NCBI GenBank assembly: GCA_035946175.1
Contig: DASYZQ010000026.1
Span: 28,389-92,388 of the forward strand
Reading direction: 5' to 3'
DNA length: 64,000 nucleotides
Origin: DASYZQ01 sp035946175
Lineage (GTDB): Bacteria; Patescibacteriota; Saccharimonadia; Saccharimonadales; UBA4665
The notes under the pieces were generated by a model. That model was not told where the DNA came from, did no database searches, and saw nothing but the letters and a program-made list of their open reading frames with translations. Positions 37,421-46,791 of the stretch are shown piece by piece. The translations under genes were made by a program, and so were the position numbers. Position 1 is the first letter of the stretch. Every line of letters begins with the position of its first letter.

Positions 37421-38650
37421 CTAGATACGGAATTTACGCAGCCAGCGGTCAGCAAAATTTAGTACTCGTACAGATTGACTCCCCTGTTTGTGATCTGTCT
37501 GGGGCATGAGTAGCATATCGAGTATCATCAGCCCTGTTGCCGTACAGTAACCCGGATCGGAAACAATATCAACAAGCCCTGAAACATTTCGGAGTTTGCC
37601 AACCCTTGACGCCAATTGGAGTCTATCCTTGCAGAACTCGACTAAGCCGGGCAGCTTTGCTGTGCCACCTACCAAGACCGCCCCTCCAGGTAATTTATGT
37701 GATCGGTGAATACGAGTAAGTTCTTTCTCTATATATTCGAACAGCTCGTCTACGCGTGCTTCAGTAATCATGGCAACTTCTTCGGCTCTAAAAGAATGCT
37801 CGCGGCCGTTCACTTTGATACGTACGTCTCGCTTGCTTGCATCTTGCCGTAGACTCGCATGGTTGACTTTAACTGCCTCGGCTATATCGAGGTCTGTCTT
37901 GAGCCCGATAGCTAGGTCATTTGTAATGTAAACCCCTCCAATAGGCAGTACAGCAGCATGTTGGACTTCGCCATCTTCAAAAACGACCAAATTGGTAGTG
38001 CCTGCCCCGATATCAAGCAGGACTGTACCAGCTTCCTTCTGCTGACGCTCGAGCACGGCCTCGGCAGCGGCAAGACTTGATAAGGTATGATTATGAGGGT
38101 GAATTTGGGCTTTTTCTAGGGTCATATCAAGGTTACGCAAACTAGGCGTTGAAGCAGTGACAATATGCGTATCAACCTCAAGTCTGACACCATGCATGCC
38201 CACTGGGTCTTTGATATATTCTTCGCCGTCAAGCCTATAATTCTTCGCAAAGACCTGGATTATCTGTCGGTTCGGTGGAAGTTTCATGATCGCGGCAGCT
38301 TCCTCAACACGAAGGCGATCTTCTTGAGTAATTTCACGATTCGCGGCGCTTATAGCAATAACGCCCTTTGAATTGATACCATTAATATGGGCGCCATTTA
38401 TGTTAACCGTAGCTCCACCCACGCGTATGCCAGACAGTCGTTCAGCTTCGGTAACTGCCCGAACGATTGCTTCTGCCACGTCGTCTATATGAGCGACTGT
38501 TCCTTTGCGCATACCAAGGTTCTGGGAACTACCGTGTCCTACAACCGATATACTGCCTGGGGTACTAGGGTCAAGCATGCCGACCACGCAGCGCACAGAG
38601 CTGGTGCCTATATCAAGACCGACAAATGCCTGGGAAGAGGGGTCGCGCAT
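37421..38650 (-). CDS. ftsA: Cell division protein FtsA
   Basis: This 409-aa actin-like ATPase has the phosphate-1 motif VGLDIGTSSVRCVVG, the 1C domain (about 85-165), phosphate-2 LDIGAGTTNLVVFEDG and adenosine motif GGAVLVGGTAKLPGL. It tethers FtsZ to the membrane. The C-terminus ends VLNFADRWLRKFRI, a short amphipathic membrane-targeting helix. Confidence 0.95.
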   Translation of the reverse strand: MRDPSSQAFVGLDIGTSSVRCVVGMLDPSTPGSISVVGHGSSQNLGMRKGTVAHIDDVAEAIVRAVTEAERLSGIRVGGATVNINGAHINGINSKGVIAISAANREITQEDRLRVEEAAAIMKLPPNRQIIQVFAKNYRLDGEEYIKDPVGMHGVRLEVDTHIVTASTPSLRNLDMTLEKAQIHPHNHTLSSLAAAEAVLERQQKEAGTVLLDIGAGTTNLVVFEDGEVQHAAVLPIGGVYITNDLAIGLKTDLDIAEAVKVNHASLRQDASKRDVRIKVNGREHSFRAEEVAMITEARVDELFEYIEKELTRIHRSHKLPGGAVLVGGTAKLPGLVEFCKDRLQLASRVGKLRNVSGLVDIVSDPGYCTATGLMILDMLLMPQTDHKQGSQSVRVLNFADRWLRKFRI

Positions 38651-38679
38651 ATGCAGGCAGTATAGCGCTTGTACTTGTG

Positions 38680-39483
38680 TTAGGGCAAGTTTCTGTTAAG
38701 TGCAGTAAGGATATCACAGCCCCCTTCGGTTACCAGAACAGTGTGTTCAAATTGTGCCGACCAGCTACCATCGGCAGTAAGGAGCGTCCAGCCATCACTA
38801 GCCTGGCGTATGACAGGGCTGCCGAGTGTCGTGATCGGTTCGATAGCTATAGTCATACCAGACCTTAGCAAAGGCCCACTACCAGCCACTCCATGGTTTG
38901 GCACCTCTGGATCTTCATGGAGTTCATGGCCGACTCCATGGCCAACAAGCTCACGAACAATGCCAAGACGGTAATGTCTTAAAGTACCTTCAATCGCATT
39001 TGATATATCTCCAATCCGGCAGCCGGCCTTAACTTGGCCGATCCCATCGTACAATGCCTTCTCGGTCCCCTCAATGAGGCGTTTAGTGTTAGGCGTTAGA
39101 AACGCATTCCCGCCAATACAAACAGTGATACCTGCGTCGGTGATCATGCCCTTGTAGCGAACCCCAAAGTCGTAATTCACTACATCGCCAGCCCTAAAAC
39201 GACGAGAGCTAGGGATGCTGTGCTGTATCTCGTCATTAACCGATATACAAATAATGTCTGGATATCCATAAAATCCTAAAAATGCTGGCTCTCCACCAAG
39301 ACGCCGTAATTCCGCCTTGGCCATTGCTGACATATCCTTGGGGGTCAGATCTGGTTCGCTTTTATCACGCAAAAGCTGAAGAACATTTGCAAGTATCTGG
39401 CCACTTTCACGCATGGCCGTTATTTCTTCACCTGTTCTGATTGGAGCCTTCAATCTTTGGGCCATGCTCTTAGCCTTCTGCAC
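38680..39483 (-). CDS. map: Methionine aminopeptidase, type I
   Basis: The 267-aa enzyme removes N-terminal Met. Metal ligands are visible in NYDFGVRYKGMITDAGITV (two Asp), HGVGHELHEDPEV (His), GMTIAIEPIT (Glu) and QFEHTVLVTEGG (Glu). It begins 1 bp after the adk stop; an internal ATG at 39465 is an alternative. With def and fmt a few kilobases away, the N-terminal Met processing set is nearly complete here. Confidence 0.94.
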   Translation of the reverse strand: MQKAKSMAQRLKAPIRTGEEITAMRESGQILANVLQLLRDKSEPDLTPKDMSAMAKAELRRLGGEPAFLGFYGYPDIICISVNDEIQHSIPSSRRFRAGDVVNYDFGVRYKGMITDAGITVCIGGNAFLTPNTKRLIEGTEKALYDGIGQVKAGCRIGDISNAIEGTLRHYRLGIVRELVGHGVGHELHEDPEVPNHGVAGSGPLLRSGMTIAIEPITTLGSPVIRQASDGWTLLTADGSWSAQFEHTVLVTEGGCDILTALNRNLP

Positions 39484-39484
39484 C

Positions 39485-40015
39485 TCAGTCGAGGCATTTC
39501 AATATTGCATCGTGCACTTCCCGTGGTGTTTGTGCAGCGTCAATATCGCATATGGGGACACCGCTTTCTTTGAGATGCTCGATGATCGGAACAGTTACAG
39601 TGTTATATTCTTCAAAACGTTTAGTGATCGCTTCCTCACTATCATCAAGGCGGGCTCGTTTTACTAACCGCTCGCGAACAACTTGCTCTGACGCCATTAG
39701 ATGGATAACTGCATTGAGTTTAAGACGTCCTCCTCGGCTTTGCTCTAAAAGCCAGTCCGCCTGGGGAACTGTACGTGGGAAACCATCAAGTACAAATTCT
39801 TGATCCGTATCAATAAGGTCGAAAACCTTATCTAGGATAGCTATCATCTCATCATCACTCAGCAGCTTACCTTCAAGCATCTGTTGACGACGACGGCCTG
39901 TTACGAGTACGCGCAATATCTCACCAGTAGAAATCCAGGCATAGCCATGCTCATCGGCCATAATCTTCCCTTGCATACTCTTCCCCGCACCAGCAACCCC
40001 CATTAGCAATATCAC
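39485..40015 (-). CDS. adk: Adenylate kinase (short form)
   Basis: The 176-aa kinase has the P-loop LMGVAGAGKSMQGK, the NMP-binding ISTGEILR and DGFPRTVPQADWLL, and the Arg-rich LID stretch RLVKRARLDDSEEAITKRFEEY. The LID is the short form without a zinc motif. It interconverts AMP, ADP and ATP. The start overlaps the yqeY-like gene by 4 bp. A general nucleoside monophosphate kinase cannot be excluded. Confidence 0.85.
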   Translation of the reverse strand: MILLMGVAGAGKSMQGKIMADEHGYAWISTGEILRVLVTGRRRQQMLEGKLLSDDEMIAILDKVFDLIDTDQEFVLDGFPRTVPQADWLLEQSRGGRLKLNAVIHLMASEQVVRERLVKRARLDDSEEAITKRFEEYNTVTVPIIEHLKESGVPICDIDAAQTPREVHDAILKCLD

Positions 40016-40464
40016 GGCAACAATCTCTCCTTCACTAATTGTGCTATACGGGCACCATCTGCGGCTCCCTGGGCCTGATTCTTAACAGTTGCGATCACAC
40101 GCCCTAGCTCTTGCATAGATTTAGCACCACTACTCTCGATGGCAGCATCAACAATTTTTTGCAGCTCATCGTCGGATAGTTGTTGCGGCAGATAGTTTTC
40201 AATGATAGCCTTCTCCGCCAACTCTGTCTCAGCCCGAGTGCTGTTTCCGCCCTGCCGATATAGGTCGACACTCTCCTGGCGTTTTTTTGCCTCTTTGGCA
40301 ATAATAGCGATAATCTCTTCATTACCAAGGCCTTTCTCACGAGCTCCCTTGGCGACCTCAGCATATAGTATGGCACTCTTGAGGCCTCTGAGCGTAGCAA
40401 CTTGCTGCTGATCGCCAGCAAGCATTGCTCTCTTCAGATCTTCATCGATCCGTTGCTTCAGCAT
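40012..40464 (-). CDS. YqeY/GatB-tail domain protein
   Basis: The 150-aa helical protein matches the YqeY family: KQRIDEDLKRAMLAGDQQQVATLRGLKSA near the start and YLPQQLSDDELQKIVDAAI in the second half. The domain is shared with the GatB C-terminus and is thought to bind tRNA; the function of stand-alone YqeY is not settled. It follows rpsU by 2 bp, a common pairing. Confidence 0.9.
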   Translation of the reverse strand: MLKQRIDEDLKRAMLAGDQQQVATLRGLKSAILYAEVAKGAREKGLGNEEIIAIIAKEAKKRQESVDLYRQGGNSTRAETELAEKAIIENYLPQQLSDDELQKIVDAAIESSGAKSMQELGRVIATVKNQAQGAADGARIAQLVKERLLP

Positions 40465-40466
40465 CG

Positions 40467-40682
40467 TTATCGCTGACCAAGTTTAATCTTCTTAAGCTTG
40501 ACTGCTTTTCGTTGCTGCCGAAGAATTGCCTTGGTTCGGCGATCGCGCTTACTGATTGGCTTCTCGAAGTACTGAGACTGTTTAGCAATCGCGATGGCCC
40601 CAGACTGCTGTATCTTGCGATTAAAACGTCTTAGCAAGTTTTCTAGTGATTCTTTCGAGTCTTTGCGAGTAACTTGTATCAT
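40467..40682 (-). CDS. rpsU: 30S ribosomal protein S21
   Basis: The 71-aa basic protein shows the S21 pattern ENLLRRFNRKIQQSG, then a Lys/Arg-rich tail RRTKAILRQQRKAVKLKKIKLGQR. It is the first gene of an rpsU, yqeY, adk, map series with gaps of only a few bases or overlaps. Confidence 0.92.
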   Translation of the reverse strand: MIQVTRKDSKESLENLLRRFNRKIQQSGAIAIAKQSQYFEKPISKRDRRTKAILRQQRKAVKLKKIKLGQR

Positions 40683-40728
40683 ATTCAGGAGTTATTTTAC
40701 AGTAACAGGGAAGATTTTGCAAATAAAA

Positions 40729-41013
40729 CTATACTTGTCGCTTCTGATTAGCCCGTTGTGACTTCAGAACAATACTCTGTAGCTCTTTGAATATAGCAAA
40801 CTGGCGGTTAGTATGATAGACCTTTGTATTCCCCTGCTTCTCGGAGATCAAAAAACCTATCTTCTCTAGGCGTTTGAGTTCCCTCTGGATATTACCCGCA
40901 TCTTCCTTGATAAGCTTAGCTAAGCCCCGAACATGTGTCTTAAAATCGGGGTACTTGGCATAGATAACAATGATCTTACGCCGCACTCTTGATGTAATGA
41001 AAACGTCTAACAT
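40729..41013 (-). CDS. Winged-helix transcriptional regulator (ArsR-like)
   Basis: The 94-aa protein is a single winged helix: SRVRRKIIVIYAKYP, RGLAKLIKEDAGNIQRELKRLEKIGFLIS (recognition helix about 38-55) and the wing KQGNTKVYHTN. There are no metal-binding cysteines. It is divergent from priA, with 108 bp between start codons. The target is unknown. Confidence 0.75.
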   Translation of the reverse strand: MLDVFITSRVRRKIIVIYAKYPDFKTHVRGLAKLIKEDAGNIQRELKRLEKIGFLISEKQGNTKVYHTNRQFAIFKELQSIVLKSQRANQKRQV

Positions 41014-41108
41014 ATGCTTGTATTGTTATTAGAACAACGTGCTTAAAAGTATAGCTAAGCAACTCTGAGTTTTCAAGCAGAAATTTGTGATTCATGCTGC
41101 AAAAACCC

Positions 41109-41114
41109 TATAAT
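41109..41114 (+). promoter_or_regulatory. Consensus -10 box of priA
   Basis: A perfect TATAAT, with TTGTGA 18 bp upstream (41085-41090). It overlaps the first ATG (41113), which therefore cannot be the start, and stands 7 nt before the second ATG (41122), implying a leaderless mRNA. Confidence 0.6.
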
Positions 41115-41121
41115 GCGGATT

Positions 41122-43056
41122 ATGCATTTCCTGGAGATTGCAGTACGGGAGCCGAGCTATCATGGGCGCTCCTTCCTTACGTACCGCTCCGAATCCTCGC
41201 TCAAACCAGGCACTATTGTAACGGTACCGATTAAGAAGCGACAAGTTTTGGGAATCGTAGTATCTTCTGTGCCGAAACCAAACTTTAGACTCAAAGCGAT
41301 TATCAAGGTTAGCGGAAAGCCGTCACTACCCGAAGAATCAGTCACTTTACTCCGCTGGATATGTGAATATTACGCCAGCCCAATAGGGCCGACTACACAG
41401 CTCTTCTTGCCAAGCCGAATTCCAGAGAGTAGCAGCATATCAGAGCGACCATACAGCCCCTTATTGCCCATGAATAAATTACCACCGCTGACCACCGATC
41501 AGGTAAAGGCCCAAAATATAATCAGCAGACCTGGTATGTACTTATTGCATGGTGACACTGGTACCGGCAAAACACGAGTTTATATAGAGCTAGCATCTAG
41601 GAGTATCCACCAGAATCGCTCGGTTCTTGTATTGACACCAGAGATAGGATTAACATCTCAATTAGCGCGTGACTTTGTCAGGATATTCGGGAAAGATGTT
41701 TTTGTCATTCACTCCAAAATGACAGCAAGCCAACGACAGAAAATATGGTTAACCATAGCACTACAGAGAACAACCTATGTCATAATCGGACCACGATCGG
41801 CACTTTTTTGCCCCTTACACAACATAGGCCTAATTGTAGTTGATGAAGCCCATGAGACAGCTTATAAACAAGAGCAAACACCCTACTATCACGCTGTTCG
41901 AGTAGCGGGCAAATTAGCAGATTTACATAAGGCGACTCTGGTTCTGGGATCAGCTACACCTCTGGTTGCAGATTACTACTTTGCCCAACAAAAACGAAGA
42001 CCGATTGTCCGTATGACCCAGACCGCCGCCGATGCATCACAGCACAAGAGACAGGTCAGTATTGTAGATCTTCGCGATCAGGCTAACTTTTCTAGAAAAG
42101 CTCATATTTCCGATGCCCTTCTCGGAGCTATTGAAGCGACTCTGAGTCGCAAGGAACAATTACTACTATTCCTCAATCGCCGAGGGACAGCACGGATTGT
42201 AATCTGCAGCCAATGCAGCTGGCAAGCTCGCTGTCCTTCTTGCGACTTAGGATTAGTTTATCATGGAGATATACACGCTATGCGATGTCACAGCTGCAAC
42301 TTCAAAACACAACTACCGACAAGCTGCCCCCAGTGCCATCATACTGACATAGTCTTAAAAAGCATTGGAACGAAGGCTATAGCCGAGGAAGTACAATCGG
42401 CCTTTCCGGAAGCTCGCCTTATGCGATTTGATGCCGATAACAAAAAAGCTGAACGCATAGAGGAACACTATGAAGCTCTACGCGAAGGCAAGGTAGACAT
42501 CCTGGTGGGCACCCAAATGATCGCAAAAGGTCTTGACCTGCCTAAGTTGAGCCTCGTCGGCATCATTAATGCGGATACCAGCTTGTACTTCCCCGATTTC
42601 AGCGCTAACGAACGGACATACCAGCTACTATCTCAAGTAGTCGGCAGGGTCGGTCGTGGGCACAGACAGAGCCAAGCAATCATTCAGACATATAATCCTG
42701 GTAGCCCAGCACTTCAATCGGTTCTATCCAACGACTGGGAAAGTTTTTACAATAATGAAACACAAGAACGTTCGCGCTTTCTATTTCCTCCGTTTTGCCA
42801 TTTACTACAACTATCTTGTCGTCGTGCCTCAATGCGATCCTCACAATCAACAGCAGATAGACTAATAAAACACCTGTCAAAACAGGGATATCGTATCATC
42901 CTTGAAGGACCTACGCCTTGTTTTCATGAAAAAATAGATAATAAGTATCAGTGGCAGATTGTCGTCAAATCGAAACAGCGGCCTGAACTTCTCAAGGTCA
43001 TTAATGCTCTACCGAGCGGTTGGACATATAATATCGATCCGATCAATCTCCTATAG
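41122..43056 (+). CDS. priA: Primosomal protein N' (replication restart helicase PriA)
   Basis: The 644-aa protein has the N-terminal fork-binding domain, Walker A GDTGTGKT (about 152), the helicase box VVDEAHETAYKQEQTPYYHAV, and a zinc region with paired cysteines (CSQCSWQARCPSCDLG, MRCHSCNF, SCPQCHH). The box VGTQMIAKGLDLPKL and QVVGRVGRG follow. It reloads the replisome at stalled forks. I use the ATG at 41122 because the promoter -10 covers the one at 41113. Confidence 0.94.
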   Translation: MHFLEIAVREPSYHGRSFLTYRSESSLKPGTIVTVPIKKRQVLGIVVSSVPKPNFRLKAIIKVSGKPSLPEESVTLLRWICEYYASPIGPTTQLFLPSRIPESSSISERPYSPLLPMNKLPPLTTDQVKAQNIISRPGMYLLHGDTGTGKTRVYIELASRSIHQNRSVLVLTPEIGLTSQLARDFVRIFGKDVFVIHSKMTASQRQKIWLTIALQRTTYVIIGPRSALFCPLHNIGLIVVDEAHETAYKQEQTPYYHAVRVAGKLADLHKATLVLGSATPLVADYYFAQQKRRPIVRMTQTAADASQHKRQVSIVDLRDQANFSRKAHISDALLGAIEATLSRKEQLLLFLNRRGTARIVICSQCSWQARCPSCDLGLVYHGDIHAMRCHSCNFKTQLPTSCPQCHHTDIVLKSIGTKAIAEEVQSAFPEARLMRFDADNKKAERIEEHYEALREGKVDILVGTQMIAKGLDLPKLSLVGIINADTSLYFPDFSANERTYQLLSQVVGRVGRGHRQSQAIIQTYNPGSPALQSVLSNDWESFYNNETQERSRFLFPPFCHLLQLSCRRASMRSSQSTADRLIKHLSKQGYRIILEGPTPCFHEKIDNKYQWQIVVKSKQRPELLKVINALPSGWTYNIDPINLL

Positions 43057-43082
43057 CACCTCTTGTGATATACTCAACCCTA

Positions 43083-43655
43083 ATGGATAGCACCAACATT
43101 ATTACTCTCCCAAATAAGCATTTACGGGAACGCTCTAAAAAAGTAAAGGTTGTTGATGAGACAACAAAAGGACTTATCCTGGGCATGCAACAAGCAGTAC
43201 TTGAGTGGGAAGATAGCCGGAAGCATGAGGTGGGCGTAGCTCTAGCGGCAATTCAAGTTGATCACCCCATCTGTATTGTTGTAATCCGTAACAATTTCGA
43301 TGACAAATCCGATAGGACATTCTCGGTTTTCATTAACCCGATCATTACGAAATATGGAGGAGAAGTCGAAGAAGACTATGAGGGCTGCCTTAGCATCCCA
43401 GATATTTATGGTAAAGTCCCTCGCCATACAAAGGTACGGGTTAGGGCACTCGATGAACACGGCAAACCTTTTCGAGTTACTGCCATCGGATTTTTAGCAA
43501 GAATCTTCCAGCACGAGATTGACCACAATAATGGTATCGTCTTCGTGGATCATATTAAGAATAAATCCAATGGTTTTTTTAGACTTTTATCTAATGGCCA
43601 ACTTGAACAACTTGATTATGAAAAAGACGTACGAACCAATCCTATTCTTTGGTAG
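43083..43655 (+). CDS. def: Peptide deformylase
   Basis: The 190-aa enzyme removes the formyl group of nascent proteins. Motif 2 EGCLSIP carries the metal-binding Cys, motif 3 HEIDHNNGIVF carries both His and the catalytic Glu. Motif 1 reads GVALAAIQ instead of the usual GxGLAAxQ, an Ala for Gly change. TATACT (43069-43074) ends 8 nt before the ATG, so the mRNA is likely leaderless. The 3' end overlaps fmt by 38 bp. Confidence 0.93.
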   Translation: MDSTNIITLPNKHLRERSKKVKVVDETTKGLILGMQQAVLEWEDSRKHEVGVALAAIQVDHPICIVVIRNNFDDKSDRTFSVFINPIITKYGGEVEEDYEGCLSIPDIYGKVPRHTKVRVRALDEHGKPFRVTAIGFLARIFQHEIDHNNGIVFVDHIKNKSNGFFRLLSNGQLEQLDYEKDVRTNPILW

Positions 43656-44535
43656 TGGCCCAGTAGCTGCCCTGAGTCTTGCGGCGCTTGCTGAAAAGTT
43701 TACAGTTGAAGCAGTTATCACTAAGCCCGCACCAGCATACTATCATGGCGCAATACCCGTATTAGAAATCGCTGGGCGTTTCGGTATTACCGTGTATCCA
43801 GTCAACGGTAAGCAGGAGCTTGCCGATTGTCTGACCACTCATAGGATACATGCCAGGATTGGCGTCTTGGTTGATTTTGGTATTATATTGCCGCAATCTG
43901 TAATCAACTACTTCCCATTAGGGATTGTAAATAGTCACTTTTCTCTACTACCCGAGTGGCGAGGCGCCGATCCAATTACCTTTGCAATACTGAGCGGGCA
44001 AAAGGAAACGGGGGTCAGCCTCATGCTTGTAGTAGAAGCTATGGATGAAGGGCCACTGCTTGCCCAATCTACTTATAAGCTACCGTCGAATATTACAACC
44101 CCACAACTAACTCAAGCCTTAATCGAATTAAGTAATACAGAAATAGCAATAGTACTTCCCCTATATATGCAAGGAGAGCTACAGCCGATTCCACAGAATC
44201 CTTCTATAAGGCCAACCTATTCCCGAAAGCTTACAAAAGGCGATGGCTACATCGATTGGCACAAATCTGCAGTGCAGCTAGAGCGAGAAATTCGAGCATA
44301 TATAGAGTGGCCAAAGAGCTATACGACGCTCAATGGTATGTCCGTTATTATCACTGAAGCTCATATACGTCCAGAATCAGGTCTCGCCGGTCAAGTAGTT
44401 ACATATAGAAAAATGCCACAGGTATTCTGTGGTACCCAATCTCTCATTATTGACCGGATAAAACCAGCAGGCAAAAAGGAGATGTCTGGAGAAGAATTCT
44501 TACGAGGTTATCAGGATAGAACGAGTAGCCCTTAA
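43618..44535 (+). CDS. fmt: Methionyl-tRNA formyltransferase
   Basis: The 305-aa protein has the formyl-folate transferase core with NSHFSLLPEWRGADPITFAILSG (Asn and His of the catalytic set) and SGQKETGVSLM. A C-terminal OB-like domain (about 205-300) is present. It formylates initiator Met-tRNA. I choose the ATG at 43618 (MKKTYEPILFFGSG), because the upstream frame runs inside def. The stop is 2 bp from the convergent DUF5663-like gene. Confidence 0.92.
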   Translation: MKKTYEPILFFGSGPVAALSLAALAEKFTVEAVITKPAPAYYHGAIPVLEIAGRFGITVYPVNGKQELADCLTTHRIHARIGVLVDFGIILPQSVINYFPLGIVNSHFSLLPEWRGADPITFAILSGQKETGVSLMLVVEAMDEGPLLAQSTYKLPSNITTPQLTQALIELSNTEIAIVLPLYMQGELQPIPQNPSIRPTYSRKLTKGDGYIDWHKSAVQLEREIRAYIEWPKSYTTLNGMSVIITEAHIRPESGLAGQVVTYRKMPQVFCGTQSLIIDRIKPAGKKEMSGEEFLRGYQDRTSSP

Positions 44536-44537
44536 GC

Positions 44538-44909
44538 CTATCCCTGGGACTGTGGAAAACCGTCTGACGTAGTGGGGGGGTTAAAGGTAGAGGGTGATGC
44601 CGTACTGGCCTCGACGATTTGTGGCGAAACTTGCTTGACTTCGCCCTTTAGCTTCTCGAATTCGTCAGCCACCACATCTTTATAATAGGGGAAATTCGTC
44701 TCAAGCCAGCGTAGAGCGCCTGCCTCATCATTGCGATTGATGAACTGCTCAAACTCGTCAAGTTGGGCATCGTTCATTTGTTCAGCCAGACGCATACCAA
44801 CCCGCATTTCTAGCGTTTCATAAATATGGGCCAGCATTTTCTTCTTCTCTTCAGGCGGTAAGGTATTTAGCCCAAGTTCACTAAGTAGATTATCATCAAG
44901 CTTGATCAT
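44538..44909 (-). CDS. DUF5663-like protein
   Basis: The 123-aa acidic protein contains LPPEEKKKMLAHIYETLEMRVGMRLAEQM, the recurrent core of a small family I associate with CPR bacteria, followed by FPYYKDVVADEFEKLK and a Ser/Pro/Thr-rich tail. The function is unknown. It sits 43 bp downstream of infB. Confidence 0.7.
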   Translation of the reverse strand: MIKLDDNLLSELGLNTLPPEEKKKMLAHIYETLEMRVGMRLAEQMNDAQLDEFEQFINRNDEAGALRWLETNFPYYKDVVADEFEKLKGEVKQVSPQIVEASTASPSTFNPPTTSDGFPQSQG

Positions 44910-44952
44910 TGCTCTTCCTATTCTACAATACTTTCAATTATATGCCCGCTTA

Positions 44953-46716
44953 TTATAAGCTTCGCACAACTGTTTGTCGCGTAAAGAATTCCAGCCTATC
45001 TCCTTCTTGGAGAGTCAGCTTACCAATAGGGCGGAAACTTACACCACACATCTCTCCCTCAAGAATCTCTTTAGCATCCTGAATCCCCCGTTTTAGATTC
45101 GTTATTTCTACCTCTGCAAGCCGCTGTCCTTCGCGGGTAATACGAGCAAGAGCAGGCAGAACCAACTTGCCCTTTGTGACCTCACCGCCACAGATAATCT
45201 CAGCCTTAGAGGTCTTAAAGATTCCACGAACAACGAGCGTACCTAGACTTGTCTCAACCACTTCAGGAGCGAGTAGTTTACCCATCTCAGCTTTGACATC
45301 GTCAATGAGTTCATAGATAACGTCATACATACGGATACTAACCTTGTCGCGCGCTGCAAGTCGTCTTATATCAGCGGGAAGTGTAACGCTAAAACCATAT
45401 ACAAGCGAGCCACTAGTGGCAGCGAGCTGCACGTCATTTGCTGTTATAGTACCTACTCCGGAGCTCACTACTCGTACGGCCACTTCCTCTGTGTCGAGCG
45501 CCCTAAGGCTGTCGACTACTGAAGTGAGCGAACCCTGAACATCCGCTCGTACTATAATTTTTAACTCCTGAAGCTGGTTGCTACGATTTATCATTCTTAG
45601 TAGTTCAGCGCTAGTCATACCGACAGCAGAAGAGCTTGTGGAGCGACTTCGGCTACTTTGGTGTACAATTTGATCGCGAGCCATCTTTTCAGTTGCAACC
45701 ACCGTAAACTCGTCTCCAAATGACGGCAAAGCCTTAAAGCCGGTAATAACAACTGGGCAGGATGGACCTGCCCCCAATAGCGGGTTACCATCGGTATTCT
45801 CAAGCGTCCGAACCTTTGCATATGTATTTCCGGCAACAACATAATCTCCTTGGTGAAGCATCCCCTCTTCAATAAGGGCATGGGCAATCGGTCCTTTGCC
45901 GTGTTCAAGGTGCGCTTCGATAATTAGACCCTTAGCTGAAGTATTGGTCTCCGCACGATAGTCCTCAACATCAGCTACCAGCAAAATCATATTGAGTAAT
46001 TCATCAATGCCCTTCTTTGTTTTGGCAGATACCTCGACGACAACCGTGTCACCACCCCATTCCTCAACCAGCAAACCCTGTTCAGAAAGTTGCTGTTTCA
46101 CCCGATTCGAGTCCGCCCCTTCTTTATCAATCTTATTGATCGCGACAATAATCCTGGCACCGGCCGTACTAGCGAAGCGGATTGCCTCAATTGTCTGCGG
46201 TTTTACCCCGTCATCTGCTGCCACCACAATAATAGCTATATCAGTGAGATGAGCTCCATGTTCGCGTATCGCGGCAAAGGCTGCATGCCCAGGCGTATCC
46301 AAGAATGTAATCGCCCGCCCATTATGGGTTACTTGATACGCAGATATATGCTGCGTAATTCCACCCGCTTCCCCTTTAGCAACGTGTGCACCACGGATCG
46401 CGTCCAATAGGCTAGTCTTCCCGTGGTCAACATGACCCATGACGGCAACCACGGGTGGACGCGATGAGGCATTTTCGCCAGCGGCACGCTTTTTTTGGTG
46501 GGGCACTGGCATTTCTTGAGCTTTTTTTTCAAGTGAGACGTCAAGACCCAACTCAGAAACAATAATCTGAGCTGTATCAAAATCAATGCGCTCATTGACG
46601 GTTACCATAACGCCGTTCTTCATGAGTTCGCCAATAAGGCGAGCCACCGGTAGCATAAGTTTTTCAGCAAGGGTGCCAACGGTAATAGTATCTTCGATTT
46701 CAATGGTTCGGGCCAT
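44953..46716 (-). CDS. infB: Translation initiation factor IF-2
   Basis: The 587-aa GTPase has only a short N-terminal IF2-N domain (about 1-55), then G1 [11 protein letters not shown]3 DTPGHAAF, G4 NKID and SAK, followed by the four C-terminal domains ending [10 protein letters not shown]. It brings initiator tRNA to the 30S subunit. The long linker region found in E. coli IF-2 is missing, as expected in a reduced genome. Confidence 0.96.
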   Translation of the reverse strand: MARTIEIEDTITVGTLAEKLMLPVARLIGELMKNGVMVTVNERIDFDTAQIIVSELGLDVSLEKKAQEMPVPHQKKRAAGENASSRPPVVAVMGHVDHGKTSLLDAIRGAHVAKGEAGGITQHISAYQVTHNGRAITFLDTPGHAAFAAIREHGAHLTDIAIIVVAADDGVKPQTIEAIRFASTAGARIIVAINKIDKEGADSNRVKQQLSEQGLLVEEWGGDTVVVEVSAKTKKGIDELLNMILLVADVEDYRAETNTSAKGLIIEAHLEHGKGPIAHALIEEGMLHQGDYVVAGNTYAKVRTLENTDGNPLLGAGPSCPVVITGFKALPSFGDEFTVVATEKMARDQIVHQSSRSRSTSSSAVGMTSAELLRMINRSNQLQELKIIVRADVQGSLTSVVDSLRALDTEEVAVRVVSSGVGTITANDVQLAATSGSLVYGFSVTLPADIRRLAARDKVSIRMYDVIYELIDDVKAEMGKLLAPEVVETSLGTLVVRGIFKTSKAEIICGGEVTKGKLVLPALARITREGQRLAEVEITNLKRGIQDAKEILEGEMCGVSFRPIGKLTLQEGDRLEFFTRQTVVRSL

Positions 46717-46791
46717 ATTAGCACTCCTTTCTGCCGAAAACGGCTTTATTCTACGTACAGATTGCTTGCATGCTATACCTTAATCTTAACC